DNA of 24,539 nucleotides from DATKMG01 sp041476565 (GTDB taxonomy: Bacteria; Acidobacteriota; Terriglobia; Versatilivoradales; Versatilivoraceae), in the NCBI GenBank assembly GCA_041476565.1, contig JBGOTQ010000066.1, forward strand, positions 1 to 24,539, given 5' to 3'. The position numbers were made by a program, and so were the translations under genes. Of the stretch, positions 6,285 through 12,749 are shown in pieces. Positions within the stretch are counted from its first letter, which is position 1. Each line of letters begins with the position of its first letter. The notes under the pieces were generated by a model. That model ran no database searches, had not been told where the DNA came from, and worked only from the letters and a program-made list of their open reading frames with translations.

Positions 6285-6947
6285 TCAGCGAAGGGCCTGA
6301 CGAAAGACGATCTGGACACTGCTTTTAGGGATGGGTTGTGTGGCCGTAGGCATGTGAATGCCGCCGCGCCCACAGGCGGGAAAGGGCCAGACACGGTTGC
6401 GATGGGTCAGCCAGAACTGGCGAAGCAACTCCAAGGTGCGTTGAGGCAAGGGAACATAGCGATCCTTGCCCCCTTTGCCATGGCGGATGTGAACCAGTTG
6501 ACGGGCCGAATCGATGTCGGGGACCTGCAATCGGGTGCCCTCCTGCAGGCGCAAGCCACAGGAATAGATGGTGATGAGACACACCCGGTAGCGGAAGAGG
6601 CGGACGCGGCCCTGGATGTTGCGAACTTCCTCGGGGCTGAGAACGACGGGCAGTTTCTGATCGTGGGCCGGGCGGACCAGTTTCAGGGTGGTCCAGTCCT
6701 GGTGGAGGGTCTGGCGGAAGAAGAACTTGATGCCGCACAGAGCGATGGTGGTAGCGGCCCGGGAGTTATGCTTGACGTTCTTCATCCAGAGGAAGTACTG
6801 GCGGATTTCTTCTTCACAGATCTGGTCGGGGGATTTGTGGTAATGGTCAGCAAGTTGACGCACGGCCCGGATATAGCATTCCTGGGTGCGTTCCGACATG
6901 CCGCGGAGTTGCAGGTCTTCCAGCATACGGCGACGGAGTTCGGTCAT
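6285..6947 (-). pseudogene. Tyrosine recombinase of the IS91-like element, truncated
   Basis: The open frame gives 220 residues. It has an N-terminal SAM-like core-binding domain, residues about 1-85, containing LRGMSERTQECYIRAVRQLA and IRQYFLWM. The catalytic domain starts at about 100, with the box I region TIYSCGLRLQEGTRLQVPDI containing the first catalytic arginine and HGKGGKDRYVPLP containing the catalytic lysine. The frame ends at FRQALR before the HxxR, LGH and tyrosine boxes, so it cannot be active as it stands. The start at 6947 is chosen because GGAGG lies six bases upstream; an ATG at 6959 in frame lacks a site. A remnant of the missing end is at 6146-6063. Confidence 0.8.
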
Positions 6948-7066
6948 AACAACCTCCAATGTTGAGAATGGGACAACAATACTGGAGGTATTATGAGCCT
7001 GGACGATCTGCCGCAGAAAAGAGGACGCTCTCCTTCAGCTACTCCTCTCTGCCGCTCCGCGGCTTA

Positions 7067-7160
7067 GTTCAACAAGCGCATACACGCGAGCCCGCGAAGC
7101 GAGCTTCTTATGGTAACTTTAGGTATTCCACGCGGGCCCCGTGATGCGGGTGCGTTCGGC
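7067..7160 (+). other. Long attC-like site beyond the IS91 element
   Basis: GTTCAAC at 7067-7073 fits RYYYAAC. GTTCGGC at 7154-7160 fits GTTRRRY except for one C. The arms AAGCGCAT...CACGCGAGCCCGCG and CGCGGGCCCCGTG...ATGCGGGTGCG pair well around a spacer of about 30 bp, giving a 94-bp site, within the known attC size range. It would be the end of the cassette into which the IS91 element inserted and the start of the cassette carrying the next methyltransferase. Confidence 0.6.
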
Positions 7161-7226
7161 GGCAGATGCAAAGTTGTCGATGGAGGCAGCAAAGACTGAT
7201 CAGCTAAGCAGCGCGGTCCTGAAACT

Positions 7227-7979
7227 ATGAGTTCCCTCCCAGCGCGTCGCGGCGCCTACGGCTTCGACGCACCATACGCTCCGCTCCTGATGGCCCTCGG
7301 CGGGGTCTGCCTGCTCGCCCTCTCGGTGACGCGGTTGTGGCTCGCCGAGGGCCGGCCAGCGATGGTGAGCGCGGCCGCACTGAGCGTGGCCGCGCTCTGG
7401 CTGTTTCTCAACGCGGGCATCTTCGTCCACACCACCCGCGCGGGCAAGTTCGCCGTTTGGGCCGAGCTGCTCGATCGGCTCGAGCTCAAAGGAGACGAGC
7501 GGCTGCTCGACATCGGCTGCGGCCGCGGCGCGGTCCTGCTGATGGCGGCCGAGCGCCTGCCCCGCGGACGGGCCGTCGGCGTCGACCTCTGGAGCACCAC
7601 GGATCAATCGGGCAATGCCGAACACGTCACCCGCCAGAATGCGGCCCTCGAGGGCGTGGCCGAGCGGGTTGAGCTTCACACCGCCGACATGTGTCAGCTG
7701 CCCTTCGACGACGGCTCGTTCGACGTCGTGGTCAGCTCGCTGGCAATTCACAACGTGCCCGGCGCGCGCGAGCGAGCGAGGGCACTGCGCGAAGCGGCCC
7801 GGGTGCTCAAGAAGGGCGGCAAGCTGGTGATCGCCGACATCCGGTACGCGCGGGTGTATGCCCGCGAGCTCGAGGCCTGCGGGTTGAAGATCACCGATCG
7901 CCGATCGCTCGGCGTTCGCTTCTGGTACGCCTTCGGCCCCTGGGCGGCGACCCGCCTGGTCGCCGCGATCAAGCTGTAG
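7227..7979 (+). CDS. Membrane-anchored class I SAM-dependent methyltransferase, cassette gene 5
   Basis: The 250-residue protein begins with two hydrophobic segments, about 18-40 (APLLMALGGVCLLALSV) and 47-67 (VSAAALSVAALWLFLNAGIF), so the catalytic domain is probably tethered to the membrane. The SAM-binding motif I is LLDIGCGRGAVL at about 92-103, GVDLW follows, and FDVVVSSLAIHNVP then VLKKGGKLVIADI correspond to motifs II and III. This resembles small-molecule or lipid methyltransferases of the Methyltransf_11/25 type; the substrate is unknown. It starts 67 bp after the attC-like site at 7067-7160, without a strong ribosome binding site. A weak hairpin without T-run (7988-7993 with 8004-8009) follows the gene; I see no attC there. 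Confidence 0.88.
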   Translation: MSSLPARRGAYGFDAPYAPLLMALGGVCLLALSVTRLWLAEGRPAMVSAAALSVAALWLFLNAGIFVHTTRAGKFAVWAELLDRLELKGDERLLDIGCGRGAVLLMAAERLPRGRAVGVDLWSTTDQSGNAEHVTRQNAALEGVAERVELHTADMCQLPFDDGSFDVVVSSLAIHNVPGARERARALREAARVLKKGGKLVIADIRYARVYARELEACGLKITDRRSLGVRFWYAFGPWAATRLVAAIKL

Positions 7980-8201
7980 AAAACGCGAAGCCCCTGCTTT
8001 TCCGGGCTTTGGTAACGCACCGAGGCGTTCGACATCGGAAGCCAGAAAAAGAGTGCCATGCTCCAACGGTATGAGAGGGAACGTACGGACGGAGACCGAC
8101 GCCGAACCATGCGCTACAGCGAACGGCGGCATCGCGCTGCTGTTCCAATCGACGCGCCTCCTGGCCGCCGTCGCTGAGCTTGGGGTCGGTAGGCCTCGCA
8201 A

Positions 8202-8444
8202 ATGCTCCCCCTCGCTCTGAACACTGTGCTACCGCAGTCAATGCAGGCGAAGTACCAGGTCGGAATCGGTGCATTGCCGATCGGACTCATGTTTGCATGG
8301 TTCCTGCCGCTCTTTACCATCGCAGAATGGCTTGAATCGGTAGCGGGAATCCCGCCGAACTCGCCGATCAAGGATCATCCGAATGGAATCGCGTGTATCG
8401 TCGGGTTCCTGCCGGTCATGGTCGCTCTCATGCAGACATCCTGA
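8202..8444 (+). CDS. Hypothetical small membrane protein
   Basis: The 80-residue frame has two hydrophobic stretches, VGIGALPIGLMFAWFLPLF and ACIVGFLPVMVALM, separated by a Pro/Asn-rich loop (IPPNSPIKDHPNG). I do not recognise the family. There is no clear ribosome binding site before ATG 8202. The last residues (MQTS) are encoded by the first bases of the long direct repeat at 8428, so the true C-terminus may have been replaced when that repeat arrived. It could be the body of another cassette or a truncated gene. Bases 7980-8201 contain nothing I can name. Confidence 0.35.
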   Translation: MLPLALNTVLPQSMQAKYQVGIGALPIGLMFAWFLPLFTIAEWLESVAGIPPNSPIKDHPNGIACIVGFLPVMVALMQTS

Positions 8445-8745
8445 GGTCTGCCTTGGTCAAGCCTGCCTTTATGGCTGGCTGGGCAGTCTTCGCACAACAA
8501 AAGACCCTTCGATCGAGGTCTATAGTGGGCTAGGCGCTCCTGTTGGCCCGGCGTTGTGAACTGGATCGCCTTCGCTGCAGCGCCTGAGGTTCAGGCCTTG
8601 CAGTTCCCGAGCCCCTATGGCGGTACCTGGAAAGCATGATAACCGTGCGAAGGATATGCTTCTATGCAGAAATCGCACCTTGGCAAGGCGGCGCTCGAAT
8701 AGTCTTTCGCAACATTAGTCCAAAACGGGAGGACTTTGGCTCTAG
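8428..8745 (+). repeat. Long direct repeat, left copy
   Basis: This copy matches 22062-22361 in the same orientation. The first 140-150 bases align loosely, with substitutions and indels, sharing the opening GACATCCTGAGGTCTGC and TATAGTGGGCTAG versus CATAGTGGGCTAG. Bases 8575-8744 align without gaps to 22191-22360 with eight differences that I counted by eye (about 95% identity). The conserved part contains the hairpin GCCTGA-GGT-TCAGGC (8582-8596). The two copies bracket the toxin-antitoxin and RHS island, offset 13,616 bp. Confidence 0.92.
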
Positions 8746-8752
8746 AACCTGA
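8636..8752 (+). CDS. Possible 38-residue ORF conserved between the repeats
   Basis: ATG 8636 opens MITVRRICFYAEIAPWQGGA then RIVFRNISPKREDFGSRT and a TGA. The right repeat copy has the same frame at 22252 with only four replacements (Gly/Asp, Ile/Met, Glu/Gln, Arg/Lys) and two silent changes, but there it runs on antisense to the relaxase gene. No ribosome binding site is obvious. It may be a fragment of a larger gene or simply a chance open frame in a conserved repeat. Confidence 0.25.
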   Translation: MITVRRICFYAEIAPWQGGARIVFRNISPKREDFGSRT

Positions 8753-8919
8753 ATCTATTTTTGCTAATTTGGCACGACAGTGCAACAAACAACTTGTGGG
8801 TGCGCAAATTCCCAGGTCCTAACGATTATGCGGGATTGCATGATCGCCGGTCGACGCAAAAAGACGCATCTAAGCGCACCCAGAGTCAATGCCAACTAGC
8901 ACCAGAACTGACACCAAGA

Positions 8920-9111
8920 ATGACACTGCCAAGTGACGTGTCGACCTCGGCCGAGGAAGACCATGCGGCCACGCTCTTTGACCTGCAACCGCTCGACCGG
9001 GTCACCGCTCTGAAACGGCTCTTGTTCAGTTCCGACCGGGACTTTCTAGCAGAAGTTAACCTAACCGCAAGACTTAAGAGGCTGGATGGATTCTTCAGGA
9101 GTGAACATTGA
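8920..9111 (+). CDS. Hypothetical short ORF
   Basis: ATG 8920 gives 63 residues, MTLPSDVSTSAEEDHAATLF onward, ending LKRLDGFFRSEH. The frame is open further upstream to about 8761 without a better start. I recognise no family and there is no ribosome binding site. It lies between the direct repeat and the toxin-antitoxin operon; a gene relic is as likely as a gene. Confidence 0.2.
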   Translation: MTLPSDVSTSAEEDHAATLFDLQPLDRVTALKRLLFSSDRDFLAEVNLTARLKRLDGFFRSEH

Positions 9112-9250
9112 TTTGCAGGAGGGTTGACTGATTTGGGCGTAACACTCTTGATTGTAGTTCCAGAAGATTTTGGCTCTATTGGCCGACGAAATTTTGCGTG
9201 GGACAGGCAAGCTGAGCCAAGCAATATCTCGGTTCGACCGCGGAATAGGT

Positions 9251-9256
9251 TATAAT
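9251..9256 (+). promoter_or_regulatory. Probable -10 box of the toxin-antitoxin operon
   Basis: A perfect TATAAT stands at 9251-9256, about 25 bp upstream of the antitoxin ATG. The -35 is poor: TCTCGG at 9227-9232 has an 18-bp spacing. A short leader would result. Confidence 0.45.
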
Positions 9257-9281
9257 GGCCTTCGTATTCTACGGAGTCAGT

Positions 9282-9551
9282 ATGATGAACATTGCTATCG
9301 AACTTCCTGAAGATATAGCCCGCCAGCTCGAAGAAAAGTGGGGCAGCCTATCAAAAGGAACCCTACAGGCCATTGCTGTTGAAGGGTATCGTTCGGGTGC
9401 TCTGAGCCACGCCCAGGTCCAACGAATTCTCGGACACGGCTCGCGATGGGAAACGGACGCGTTTCTCAAGAAGGCAGGAGCGTATTTGGACTATACGGAA
9501 GCTGACCTGGCTCGCGATCTCGAAGTCAGCCGCCGCCTCAGCGCGAAATGA
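9282..9551 (+). CDS. UPF0175-family protein, probable antitoxin
   Basis: The 89-residue protein begins MMNIAIELPEDIARQLEEKW and continues with LQAIAVEGYRSGALSHAQVQRILG and ADLARDLEVSR. That is the UPF0175 signature: a short beta strand followed by helices with an 'EGYRSGALS..Q....LG' core, thought to form a DNA-binding antitoxin. Its stop overlaps the start of the next gene in ATGA (9548-9551), showing translational coupling with a PIN-like toxin. ATG 9282 has GGAG at 9273-9276; ATG 9285 is an equal alternative. An in-frame ATG at 9255 overlaps the -10 box and is unlikely. It should bind and neutralise the partner and repress the operon. Confidence 0.88.
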   Translation: MMNIAIELPEDIARQLEEKWGSLSKGTLQAIAVEGYRSGALSHAQVQRILGHGSRWETDAFLKKAGAYLDYTEADLARDLEVSRRLSAK

Positions 9552-10024
9552 TCATCGTTGCTGACGCCTCGCCCCTTCACTACCTCGTCCTTATTGATCA
9601 CGCCGATATTCTTGAACAGTTGTACGGTAACGTTGTTATCCCCCAAGCTGTTGTCGATGAGCTCACCGCCGCTGACACTCCACCGAAAGTCAAGGCATGG
9701 CTCTCAAAATGTCCGCCCTGGCTGGACGTGCGGCAGCTGGCTGGGCCTGCTGATCCGGCATTAAGTTATCTCGGTGCTGGCGAGCAAGAGTCCATTCAAA
9801 TGGCGCAACAGTTGCGCGCCGATGCACTGATCATAGACGACAAGAAAGGACGCGCTGAAGCAGCCCGGCGAAACCTGCTGGTGATCGGAACTCTCGGCGT
9901 GCTGGCATCTGCTGCCGAAAGGAATTTGCTAGACCTCTCAGACGCTCTCCAGCACCTGCGGAAAACGAACTTCCATGTTTCGCCCTTGATACTCAAAGCC
10001 CTTCTGGATCGCTTCAAAGCCTGA
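9548..10024 (+). CDS. DUF3368/PIN-like domain toxin
   Basis: The 158-residue protein has acidic residues in PIN-domain order: Asp6 in VADASPLHYL, Glu38 in VIPQAVVDEL, Glu79/Glu81 in GAGEQESI, and Asp97-Asp98 in ALIIDDKKGR. The segments IIDDKKGRAEA and VIGTLGVL are typical of DUF3368 proteins, which pair with UPF0175 antitoxins in type II modules. PIN enzymes cut RNA with magnesium or manganese; that this one does is inferred. The start overlaps the antitoxin stop by four bases, so both genes are expressed together. The frame is intact, ending ALLDRFKA. The module may stabilise the 13.6-kb segment in which it lies. Confidence 0.88.
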   Translation: MIIVADASPLHYLVLIDHADILEQLYGNVVIPQAVVDELTAADTPPKVKAWLSKCPPWLDVRQLAGPADPALSYLGAGEQESIQMAQQLRADALIIDDKKGRAEAARRNLLVIGTLGVLASAAERNLLDLSDALQHLRKTNFHVSPLILKALLDRFKA

Positions 10025-10058
10025 GGTCTTCGGAAGAGTTCGTACCTCACTACCGCAC

Positions 10059-10106
10059 TGTTGTCCCAAAATGAAAATGTCCGGTTTGACCAAAGTAGAA
10101 ATGTCC
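10059..10106. repeat. Putative insertion-sequence end with repeated TGTCC motifs
   Basis: TGTTGTCC (10059-10066), AAAATGTCC (10074-10082) and GAAATGTCC (10098-10106) repeat the same core, the last two 24 bp apart. Multiple short repeats near one terminus are typical of IS21-like elements, but no transposase of that family is present. Only an end fragment would remain. Confidence 0.35.
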
Positions 10107-10137
10107 TCTTTTGAAGCGCAACGGCATTGATGGGCCG

Positions 10138-10236
10138 CAAGGCGAGCTGGTGCGGGCCTATGGTTCAAGACGAGCCCGCTACCGAGGTCTGCGCCAGGTG
10201 GCCTTGCATAATATCGGATTGGAGCTGTCTGCCATA
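10138..10236 (+). pseudogene. DDE transposase C-terminal relic
   Basis: The plus-strand frame reads GELVRAYGSRRARYRGLRQV followed by ALHNIGLELSAISN. HGLRRARYRGL.KV..Q....A...N is a familiar C-terminal segment of IS1182/IS5-group DDE transposases. No other part of the protein is nearby, so it is a decayed scrap. It does not belong to the N-terminal fragment at 2722 in any obvious way. Confidence 0.45.
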
Positions 10237-10908
10237 TCAAACGTTGGTTCCGGCAGATCCGTTGGGAAATGCGGCAGCCGCGACTGGCGGTAATGAATAG
10301 CGCTTGAAAGACAGAAAGTCTACCGCCGCCGCTTTAGATGGGCAGTAGCATATGAGAAAGGAGGAAGACCTCCCAAGAACCTGACCGCACCAAGGCGAGA
10401 GATTTCAATAACCGGCACTGTGTCCGGCATCCGAAGCAAGATCCTCTCACCTTTGGTAGCACGGGGAACCATTAGTAGTTCTTCTGAGGTCTTAAGTCGC
10501 TCACCACGACTTGCCATGACCATTCATTATCCATCATCTGCCAAGCTGCTCAAGATGCAGGAGCGGGAAAGCCCTTAGCGGTGAGAAACAGCATCATGGA
10601 AATGATGGCAATGCCCATGAGCACGCCGAAGGTGAGAAACGGAACTGCGAAGATGAAGCCGAGGGTCTACAAAGACCCAATCTAATCCTTTTCATCAAAA
10701 TACACAAATACTAAGGACTGGCACTCGTTCTGCCCGGTGGGCAAGCTATGCAGGACTGCAGGGAGCCCCCCTGGGGGACGGACTGGTCAGGCAGGGGGAT
10801 CAAGGCTGAGCCCGAGCACCAGAAGGATATCACCCTTTTGTTTTTGATTGAAACTGCGGTTTGCGGCTGCACACATATGGTGTTCGGTGACCATGATGGG
10901 CCAATCTG
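10237..10908. other. Gene-poor stretch with fragments
   Basis: I see no convincing complete gene. On the minus strand 10666-10550 a 38-codon frame without start reads FIFAVPFLTFGVLMGIAIIS then MMLFLTAKG, a membrane-protein fragment bounded upstream by TAG. A 67-codon minus-strand frame at 10523-10320 has no ribosome binding site or recognised domain. Around 10765 a C5/G5 inverted repeat (CCCCCCTGGGGG) could be a weak hairpin downstream of the minus-strand RHS locus. Confidence 0.4.
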
Positions 10909-11397
10909 CTACTGGCTCTGCTCCACCTTCACTTCACTAACACGACGCAACACAAGCCGAACCTCGTCAGCGGCTAAGCGCATTGATCTTGGATCGCGCT
11001 TGACCTTTTGCCCCCGGCTTAAGACGAATACCGAGTCGAACCGGCCCTCAAAGGTCGCCAGAATCTTACCTGGCTTCCCCGGCGGAGGGGGCACGAGCTC
11101 TGATCGGGACTCCATCATTAACTTGAACTGGTCGTCTTCGATCAGCTTGAAGCTGGCCTTGGGTCTGGCTTCGTCGTCCGTAGGGAACTTTAGGAGTATC
11201 CGCCCACAACTGTCATCCACCAACGCCATTCGCTGGGGAGTGACAAGTTCCGCTTGAAAGACAACCATCTTTCCGCTGAACTCCTCCGGTTTTGCCATGA
11301 GCTGACAAACCGTTGTTTTCACCGGTACCCTGTCGCTCCCATGTGCCAGCCCGCAGAGCAATGCGAATGAGGCAAAACACATTCTGGTCATTGGCAT
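10909..11397 (-). CDS. Small exported protein, candidate immunity protein for the orphan RHS tip
   Basis: The 162-residue protein has a signal peptide, MPMTRMCFASFALLCGLAHG, so it is exported. The mature part starts KTTVCQLMAKPEEFSGKMVV and later DDSCGRILLKFP and GKILATFEGRFDS, a pattern I have seen in small secreted acidobacterial proteins (OB-like beta-rich, two cysteines). It starts six bases after the stop of the orphan RHS tip, on the same strand, the position normally taken by an immunity gene. An exported immunity protein would fit a toxin acting in the periplasm. The immunity role is inferred from position only; it may equally be an unrelated family that happens to follow. Confidence 0.65.
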   Translation of the reverse strand: MPMTRMCFASFALLCGLAHGSDRVPVKTTVCQLMAKPEEFSGKMVVFQAELVTPQRMALVDDSCGRILLKFPTDDEARPKASFKLIEDDQFKLMMESRSELVPPPPGKPGKILATFEGRFDSVFVLSRGQKVKRDPRSMRLAADEVRLVLRRVSEVKVEQSQ

Positions 11398-11403
11398 TGT
11401 CCC

Positions 11404-12273
11404 CTACTGTTTCTTGCTGCCGTAGAGCGTCTCGGCAACCTTCTGGATATTCGCCCTTCGAAGTTCTTCTGCTTTTGTTGCCGTATCAACGTTTGCCCAA
11501 GCAGGGTTCCAGAGCGGATAGCCCATCCCATACCCGAGCGGTTCTAGCTGGTTGAAGCTCTTAAAAACAAGCGATTCAATGTTGAAAGAAGGAATCTCCT
11601 GGCGCACTCGTTCAGGCCCGGATAGCAGGTACTTCAGACCGCCAATAAGAGAACCGTTGACTGCGTGCTCCCCTTCGTGGCCTACCAGCGCAGCCTCAGC
11701 GGTGCTTACCGTCCCTGCATCCCACTTCGAGAGGGTCTGGTCCAACGCCCCGAAGTTGAACTTCATCAGGATGTTTCCAGTTGGTATAAAGCCCACTTTA
11801 AACTGCGGCCCTGTGACACCAAAATCCGTCATCTTGGAATCGAAGCCGATACGGATCTTGTCTTTGTCACCTTCGGTTCCAATCTTCGCCAGAACTGCCT
11901 CTATCTGTTTCCGCTCGACCGAGCCCTCTGCGTAATTTTGTGCGGCCTTCTCCATCTGCGTCAGCGCATCGCGGAACTTCTGTCGGTTCGCCTGACAGGT
12001 TTCATCGTTGGCCTTGCAGTTCTTTTCCCACTCGTACAGCCCGACTGGGTCGGTATACCGGAGCGGATTGTTCAGAACATAAGCATAACGATTCCAGGTC
12101 TGCGGGTTGTCGGGCCTTCCGGAGCTGAGAATGGGATCCGAACTGGTGAACCGCCCCTGCGCTCCGGAGAGGTATCGCGCCCCGAAGAAATCGAGGTTGG
12201 ATTCGGAGTCCCGTTCTTTCGCGGTTAAGAACGCGTAGGGAGAGTTTCCTTCCTCAATCCGGTCAATCAGTTG
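11404..12273 (-). pseudogene. Orphan RHS C-terminal tip with HEGEH (metallopeptidase-like) toxin domain
   Basis: The frame is open for 289 codons between a TGA (12276-12274) and the stop at 11404, with no normal start before ATG 11955. The first 80 residues are the end of an RHS core: FLTAKERDSESNLDFFGARY, then LSGAQGRFTSSDP and NRYAYVLNNPLRYTDPVG. This repeats the equivalent part of the complete RHS protein upstream (KFTAKERDTESNLDYFRARY and so on). The remaining 209 residues are unrelated to the complete protein's tip. They include ALVGHEGEHAVNG, an HExxH zinc motif with His199, Glu200 and His203 in this numbering. Such displaced tips are known from rhs and cdi loci and can recombine into the main gene. 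It could be silent or expressed from ATG 11955 (183 residues), which keeps the whole HExxH domain. Confidence 0.78.
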
Positions 12274-12427
12274 TCAAAGATCCAGGCTCTAGAAAAGCGC
12301 AAAGTGCCTCTTCGTAAGAAGGTGACCTTTCGGCAGCCAAAGTGAAGAAAGACGCAACCAGTTGCCTGTCCGACAAGATGCCTAAGTTCTAAAGGGAGGC
12401 ACATTCCTCACCCCCCCAAACAAGGCA

Positions 12428-12736
12428 CTAGTCGCCTATAAATCTGATGTAGAGGTGTACGCCCTCCTGACAGCGAAGCGCAAGCTGTTTGACTGCGGCG
12501 ATCAAAGCTTCTTCATCGTCACCATGCGTACGTTGGGCTAGTTCATTCCATTCCGCAATAAAGCGATTCATCTGTACCCGATTAAAAACGGTATTTCCAT
12601 AGCAGTCGATCGACGCCAGCATAGGATTCGATTGGTCCTCGTTAGGCGGCAAGAGCTTGTGAAGCAGATTCTTTGGATCTACCACCGATTGCAGAGCTTC
12701 GCCAGCTTCATTCTCAAGCGCGATACAAAGTCCCAT
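12428..12736 (-). CDS. Putative immunity protein for the RHS toxin tip
   Basis: The 102-residue, acidic, cytoplasmic protein begins MGLCIALENEAGEALQSVVD and ends CQEGVHLYIRFIGD. It has no signal peptide or membrane segment. It starts 13 bp after the RHS stop codon on the same strand, so the two are probably co-transcribed, as expected for a cognate immunity gene. I do not recognise a named immunity family. The internal DCYGNTVFNRVQMNRFIAEW looks like a conserved core. A cytoplasmic location agrees with a toxin that acts on an intracellular target such as RNA. Downstream, 12274-12427 holds no gene. Confidence 0.68.
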   Translation of the reverse strand: MGLCIALENEAGEALQSVVDPKNLLHKLLPPNEDQSNPMLASIDCYGNTVFNRVQMNRFIAEWNELAQRTHGDDEEALIAAVKQLALRCQEGVHLYIRFIGD

Positions 12737-12749
12737 AGCATTAACCTCG

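Larger units (their letters stand above)
4665..7066 (-). mobile_element. IS91-family element with accessory tyrosine recombinase (boundaries inferred)
   Basis: The segment carries, in minus-strand order, a tyrosine recombinase (6947-6285) and an IS91-type Y2 transposase (6044-4950), a two-gene layout known for some IS91-like elements. The left limit is placed after GAAC at 4661-4664 because this family inserts beside GAAC or CAAG and makes no target duplication. The right limit is placed before the attC-like site at 7067. Bases 4665-4949 and 6960-7066 contain no gene and would be the element's ends. Neither terminus can be verified from one copy. Confidence 0.5.

Noticed and set aside
7988..8010. 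AAGCCC/GGGCTT hairpin as a terminator or attC after the second methyltransferase
   Set aside because: Short stem, 10-base loop and no T-run; no RYYYAAC/GTTRRRY pair around it.
10320..10523. 67-codon minus-strand frame ending LKRRR
   Set aside because: No ribosome binding site, no recognisable domain, surrounded by gene fragments.
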